64,000 nt of DNA, taken from assembly GCF_002868715.1 (NCBI RefSeq), contig NZ_PKLZ01000015.1:42138-106137 (forward strand). The letters run 5' to 3'. Positions 60,236 through 64,000 of this stretch are shown one piece after another (the first letter of the stretch is position 1; every line of letters begins with the position of its first letter). A model generated the notes under the pieces. That model was given only the letters and a program-made list of their open reading frames with translations. It ran no database searches and was not told where the DNA came from. A program made the position numbers and the translations under genes. This stretch comes from Kineobactrum sediminis (lineage in GTDB: Bacteria > Pseudomonadota > Gammaproteobacteria > Pseudomonadales > Halieaceae).

Positions 60236-61084
60236 ATGTCTTTCGAAAGTATTTCCTATTCGGTCAGTGATCGTGTCGCCACCATCATGCTGAATCGCCC
60301 AGAAGCATTAAACGCGATTGACGCGAATATGCCGTCGGAGCTGGCCCAGGCGGTCGAGATGGCGAATCGCGACAAGAGTGTGCACGTGATCGTGCTGACC
60401 GGCGCGGGGAGCTCCTTTTGTAGTGGTTACGACCTGAAGCATTACGCGCAAACACCGGGTGCCAACGAGGGGCAGCAGGAGATGCCCTGGGACCCAATGG
60501 TCGATTTCGACCTCATGTATGGTAACACCGAGAAATTCATGTCTCTGTGGCGTTCCAACAAGCCCACTATCGCCAAGGTGAATGGTTATGCCGTAGCCGG
60601 GGGCAGCGATATTGCGCTGTGTTGTGACCTGGTGATTATGACGGACGAGGGCAAAATCGGGTATCCGCCCGCACGGGTATGGGGCATCCCGACACCGGCC
60701 ATGTGGGTCTATCGGCTGGGTGCGGAAAAAGCCAAGCGCATGTTGTTTACCGGCGACCTGGTCGACGGGCAAACCGCCATGGATATGGGGCTGGTGCTCG
60801 ATTCGGTTCCCTTTGATCAGCTGGACGAAGTCGTGGATAAGCTGGCTGATCGTATCAAGGGAGTGCCCAGAAACCAGCTGATGATGAGCAAGCTGATGAT
60901 CAACTCCGCATTTGACAACATGGGACTAAAGACCACCCAGATGTTTGCATCCCTGTTTGATGGCGTTGCGCGGCACTCCCCGGAGGGGGTCTGGTTTAAG
61001 GAAAGGGCTGAAGAAGTGGGCTTCAAGCAGGCGGTAAAAGAACGTGATTCCGGTGATCCCATTGCGCCTGGCGTCTCCAGGTAA
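60236..61084 (+). CDS. Enoyl-CoA hydratase/isomerase (crotonase) family
   Basis: This 282-residue crotonase has MLNRPEALNAIDANM near residue 18, the oxyanion-hole motif SFCSGYDLKHYA near 60 and AKVNGYAVAGGSDIALCCDLVIM near 120 with the second oxyanion glycine. The usual catalytic Glu positions differ (GKIGYPPARVWG), as in crotonases of dehydrating or hydrolysing types. It is followed by an acyl-CoA ligase in the same direction and preceded by the divergent PaaX-like regulator, suggesting an aromatic or fatty acid CoA pathway. AAAAGGATTGAGAC precedes ATG 60236. Confidence 0.9.
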   Translation: MSFESISYSVSDRVATIMLNRPEALNAIDANMPSELAQAVEMANRDKSVHVIVLTGAGSSFCSGYDLKHYAQTPGANEGQQEMPWDPMVDFDLMYGNTEKFMSLWRSNKPTIAKVNGYAVAGGSDIALCCDLVIMTDEGKIGYPPARVWGIPTPAMWVYRLGAEKAKRMLFTGDLVDGQTAMDMGLVLDSVPFDQLDEVVDKLADRIKGVPRNQLMMSKLMINSAFDNMGLKTTQMFASLFDGVARHSPEGVWFKERAEEVGFKQAVKERDSGDPIAPGVSR

Positions 61085-61114
61085 TTGCACGAATTGTTAA
61101 CAGGAAGAGCCACG

Positions 61115-62755
61115 ATGCGACCGGCAATTGAAAACGATAACGATCATGTCCGTAAGCTTCTGAATGAAAACCCGACCCCGCTGCATTTGCTGCGACGCGC
61201 CGCCAGTCGCCATCCCGAGAAACTGGCGATCGTCTACCTGCCATCCGCCGATGGGGTCGCACCAATATCGGTAACTTACCGCCATTTGCTGGAAGAAACC
61301 GAAAAGCTGGCGTCTGCCATTCGCTTTAGTGATATCAAACCTGGCGAAAGCGTGGCCATATTCCTGCCCTTGCTGCCCGAGGCAGTTTCCGCGCTGATTG
61401 CAGCTGCCAGTGTCGCGGTGGCATTTCCGGTGAATCTGTTGCTGTCACCCGATGCACTGGTGTCCCAGTTCCATCTTGCCAGGACACGGTTGGTGATAAC
61501 CATGGGCGCGCACCCTGCGCTTGATGTCCGGGAGCGGGTCGGGCAGGCGGTACAGGCCGCTGGCGGCATCAAACTGGTGGAGCTCTCCGTGACGGGCGAG
61601 GCATCCCCAGGCAGTGCGAGCTGGGAAGACTTCCTGTCGGAGGGTAAAGTTGCTGCCCCAGTTGCCGGACAGGATGCGGACAGGGTGGCGGCGCTTATTC
61701 ACACTGGTGGCACCACGAGCGAGCCCAGGCTGGCCGGCCTGACCCAAAGAAACCTGGCCGCCGGTGGTCTTATGGCGGCGGCGGGTTTTGGCTACAGCTT
61801 TGATGACAGGATCGTTAGTGGCCTGCCGCTGTTCCACGTTGGCGGGCTGGTCGATGTGGTGATGGCTTCTATAGCCGTTCAGGCGACCGTCGTTTTCCCG
61901 ACAGCACTGGGACTAAGAAACCCTGGGGTCATAAACAATTTCTGGTCCATCCTCAACCAGGTTGAAGGCACGATTATTGCTGGTGTCCCCACCATGCTGT
62001 CGACGATCAGCGATGCTCCTCGAGATGATCTGAGTGTCTCGACGCTTCGCGCCTCGGTGACCGGTGGCTCGCCATTGTCGACAGCTCTGGCGAAACGTGT
62101 TGAGAGAGCTACCGGATGTCCGGTTTACCAGCTTTACGGCATGACCGAAACCGCAGGTATTGTCTGTAACCAGGCCATCGACGGGGTTTTTCGGTCGCCT
62201 TGCGCGGGCAAGCCAGTACCGCTTTCGGAAATTTCCCTGGGGAAGCCCGGCGCTCCCCTTGACCCCGGCGCCTCCGGCGAACTTTATGTCAGAGGGCCAC
62301 AGGTTTTTGCGGGTTATCTGACAGAACACGGATATATCAAAGACGATCAGGATGGTTGGATCAGCTCGGGGGATCTTGCGATAGTGGAAGAATCGGGTGA
62401 CATTCGCCTTACCGGCCGCTCCAAGGAAATCATCATCCGCAGCGGCCATAACATTGATCCGCTGGTCATCGAGGAGGTCGCTATGAGTCATCCATCGGTG
62501 GCGGAGGCTGCCGCCGTCGCCATGCCGGATGCCTATGCCGGTGAGCTGCCGGTCTTGTATGTCCGCTATCACGAGGGTGAGGGTGTGAGCGAGGAAGTGC
62601 TTGCGGCATTTATCGCCGGGCAGGTGAATGAGCCGCCCGCTCGCCCCAGATTCATATTTTCCCTGGACGAGTTTCCCTATACACCGGTCGGCAAGATTGC
62701 TCGATATCGCCTCCGGCAGTTGGCGGCGGAACAGGCGGCACAGCGAACAGCCTGA
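61115..62755 (+). CDS. AMP-binding acyl-CoA synthetase/ligase
   Basis: This 546-residue adenylating enzyme has the P-loop-like motif IHTGGTTSEPRLAGLTQRNLAA near residue 190, the YQLYGMTETAGIVCN core near 340, and the closing GDLAIVEESGDIRLTGRSKEII block with FPYTPVGKIARYRLR (catalytic Lys) near the C-terminus. It activates a carboxylic acid and joins it to CoA. It follows the crotonase gene by 30 bp in one operon. GGAAGAG precedes ATG 61115. The acid is not predictable, though the PaaX-like regulator hints at an aryl or branched acid. Confidence 0.92.
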   Translation: MRPAIENDNDHVRKLLNENPTPLHLLRRAASRHPEKLAIVYLPSADGVAPISVTYRHLLEETEKLASAIRFSDIKPGESVAIFLPLLPEAVSALIAAASVAVAFPVNLLLSPDALVSQFHLARTRLVITMGAHPALDVRERVGQAVQAAGGIKLVELSVTGEASPGSASWEDFLSEGKVAAPVAGQDADRVAALIHTGGTTSEPRLAGLTQRNLAAGGLMAAAGFGYSFDDRIVSGLPLFHVGGLVDVVMASIAVQATVVFPTALGLRNPGVINNFWSILNQVEGTIIAGVPTMLSTISDAPRDDLSVSTLRASVTGGSPLSTALAKRVERATGCPVYQLYGMTETAGIVCNQAIDGVFRSPCAGKPVPLSEISLGKPGAPLDPGASGELYVRGPQVFAGYLTEHGYIKDDQDGWISSGDLAIVEESGDIRLTGRSKEIIIRSGHNIDPLVIEEVAMSHPSVAEAAAVAMPDAYAGELPVLYVRYHEGEGVSEEVLAAFIAGQVNEPPARPRFIFSLDEFPYTPVGKIARYRLRQLAAEQAAQRTA

Positions 62756-62814
62756 TTACCCTCGTGACCTTCCCGACAGCCGTTTTCGGCACACGGTCCA
62801 GGAAGAGTTTTAAG

Positions 62815-62843
62815 GCCCGGGACTCGACGTACGACTCCCGGGC
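62815..62843. terminator. Strong GC hairpin between converging genes
   Basis: GCCCGGGA (62815-62822) and TCCCGGGC (62836-62843) form a perfect 8-bp stem with a 13-base loop. It lies between the acyl-CoA ligase (plus) and the PEP-CTERM gene (minus), so it can end both transcripts. Confidence 0.7.
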
Positions 62844-62850
62844 TCAAGGC

Positions 62851-64000
62851 TCAGCGAAGGCGACGGCGGCGGGTAAAACCGAGCGCACCCAGGCCGAGAG
62901 CGAATATTGCAATGCCGGCAGGCTCGGGCACAGCCGCTACCGACGCCAAGCGCAGGGTAAATTCGCTTCCCATGAACTGAGTTGGATCAATCGAGTAGGT
63001 CAGGTTGAACTTGGCCAGGTCCTCGATGACGTCTACGCCTTCTACGCCCGTCAGGCAGGCCACACCATCAGCTACCACATCGCATGTGGAAACGCCGGAG
63101 CTGTCTGCCAGTGCAGCAAGAAGCTCAGCCAGGGTGTCGTACGATGTGCCGTTATTGAGGAAGGCAATGGTCGCAACAGTCACGACGTCGTCAACTAATT
63201 CCAGGCTACGGTTCTGCACCCAGGACCCATCGGCAAGCTGGTGCGCCAACAATACGTTGTCTGTGTCGGCGTTGCCGTCGTCGTCGTAGAAGACGCCGTT
63301 GGGCACCTGCGTATACGATAGGAGGTCACCAAATAAAGCACTATAAGCGCCGAATATGCCTGTGGACGTAAAACTGTCCGCACTGGTAAGTTGCAGGCCA
63401 TAGCCCGCACGTTGGGTGTCAAAGTAGCCGTCCAGTGGGTGCACCTCGTCGGTCGACCCGAACAGGCCCCTGGCGAACAGTGAACTGAACTGGCTGTTCT
63501 TCGGGTCGGCACCAAAGTCAACGAAGCTCAGGCCGTCGTCGGCCGTGGAAGACTGGAAATCAGCGCCAATACCGGTACCCAGGGTGGCGGTAAAATCCGG
63601 CAGGCTACTCCCGGTCGCATTGCCGGATTTCTGGAATACCTTGTACAGGCCGTCGTTACCCGGGATTGAAAACGTGCCATCGGGGTTCGTTCCGAAAACA
63701 AGATCAATCGCATCAATGCCGGTTCGGTCGAGTTTGAAGCGTTTGCCGGACTGGCGCGGGCTGTTGCAGCTGGCAAGGCTCGAGGCCATGATGCAGTTGA
63801 AGACGTCGCCGCCCCCGGGCGCATCGTTGGGGTCCCCCGATGGCGCATCGTTAACCACCTTCAGGCCGGGAGAAAGCGTCTCTGCACCATCGAAAGTGAT
63901 GACACCGCTGCTGCGCGCATTGCTATCGGGCACTTCGCGATCATAGATGGTGCTGTTGTAATCCCCCCAAAAAATAATCGAGGTTTTGAGTAGAGACTTT
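62851..64000 (-). CDS. Choice-of-anchor, PEP-CTERM exported protein (partial, runs off window)
   Basis: The frame is open from the window edge on the minus strand through SIIFWGDYNSTIYDREVPDS to the stop at 62851; the N-terminus with signal peptide lies outside. The mature part is acidic, Asp/Gly-rich and beta-rich (GADFQSSTADDGLSFVDFGA). It resembles the choice-of-anchor F family, in which one domain carries different C-terminal anchors. Here the anchor is PEP-CTERM: VAAVPEPAGIAIFALGLGAL then GFTRRRRLR. It would be exported and processed by an exosortase. Confidence 0.85.
   Translation of the reverse strand, partial: KSLLKTSIIFWGDYNSTIYDREVPDSNARSSGVITFDGAETLSPGLKVVNDAPSGDPNDAPGGGDVFNCIMASSLASCNSPRQSGKRFKLDRTGIDAIDLVFGTNPDGTFSIPGNDGLYKVFQKSGNATGSSLPDFTATLGTGIGADFQSSTADDGLSFVDFGADPKNSQFSSLFARGLFGSTDEVHPLDGYFDTQRAGYGLQLTSADSFTSTGIFGAYSALFGDLLSYTQVPNGVFYDDDGNADTDNVLLAHQLADGSWVQNRSLELVDDVVTVATIAFLNNGTSYDTLAELLAALADSSGVSTCDVVADGVACLTGVEGVDVIEDLAKFNLTYSIDPTQFMGSEFTLRLASVAAVPEPAGIAIFALGLGALGFTRRRRLR

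Noticed and set aside
1..64000. CRISPR arrays, tRNA and rRNA genes
   Set aside because: No regularly spaced repeat array, no tRNA-like cloverleaf with a TTCGA arm and no rRNA-like sequence was recognised by eye; a covariance-model scan would be needed to exclude tRNAs fully.

Overview
The window looks like the chromosome of a marine-type gammaproteobacterium. Protein families, PEP-CTERM sorting signals at both ends, entericidin lipoproteins, a bfr/bfd iron pair and fatty-acid/aromatic CoA genes would fit Halieaceae/OM60-like relatives, but that placement is inference from gene content only. Coding is moderately GC-rich and dense from about 20.5 kb onward. The first 20 kb are looser, more AT-rich in the spacers, and full of broken genes.

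Region 1 (1-4.2 kb): start of a response regulator cut by the window edge, a PEP-CTERM exported protein, a deletion-damaged copy of a toxin-antitoxin-like gene, and an alpha/beta hydrolase. Region 2 (4.2-12.4 kb): an accessory island of toxin-antitoxin (TA) and related modules: vapC remnant, truncated HigBA-like copy, Fic gene with a nonsense codon, ParE/Phd pair, intact HigBA-like pair, gp49-type RelE toxin (nonsense) with intact XRE antitoxin, DUF3375 fragment, an apparently fused HicA-like/HTH gene, SF2 helicase fragment, HigB/HigA pair. Modules are separated by at least four copies of a dispersed repeat of about 90-100 bp, and several carry their own palindromic operator. This island is the most unusual part of the window.

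Region 3 (12.4-20.4 kb): a membrane-anchored quinone-oxidoreductase-like enzyme with an operator, a broken VIT-family transporter next to a partial duplication of a secreted-protein gene, small conserved genes (VOC, DUF2132, Trp-rich TIGR02450), a DUF1214 protein with an SDR, then two heavily deleted genes (DUF3604 and the DabA inorganic-carbon transporter subunit).

Region 4 (20.4-64 kb): ordinary housekeeping and accessory genes. They include paaI, two entericidin-like lipoproteins, an ATP-grasp ligase, a zinc metallopeptidase, an M17 aminopeptidase, an orphan ectoine synthase (ectC), a CPA2 antiporter, an AsmA-family protein, a PRC-barrel protein, an HI0933-type flavoprotein, an aminotransferase, an M48/TPR protease, a two-gene exported-protein operon, an M20 peptidase, a GST, bfr and bfd with a candidate Fur box, an RND adaptor-permease pair, an SDR, a glutaredoxin-MauE fusion, a dehalogenase-like hydrolase, an AI-2E family transporter, an HNH (DUF222) endonuclease, a stand-alone CheB, an erythromycin-esterase-like protein, and a PaaX-like regulator divergent from a crotonase/acyl-CoA ligase pair. 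It ends with a choice-of-anchor/PEP-CTERM protein running off the edge.

No tRNA, rRNA, CRISPR array, intact transposase or integrase was recognised. All functions are read from translated motifs without database searches.
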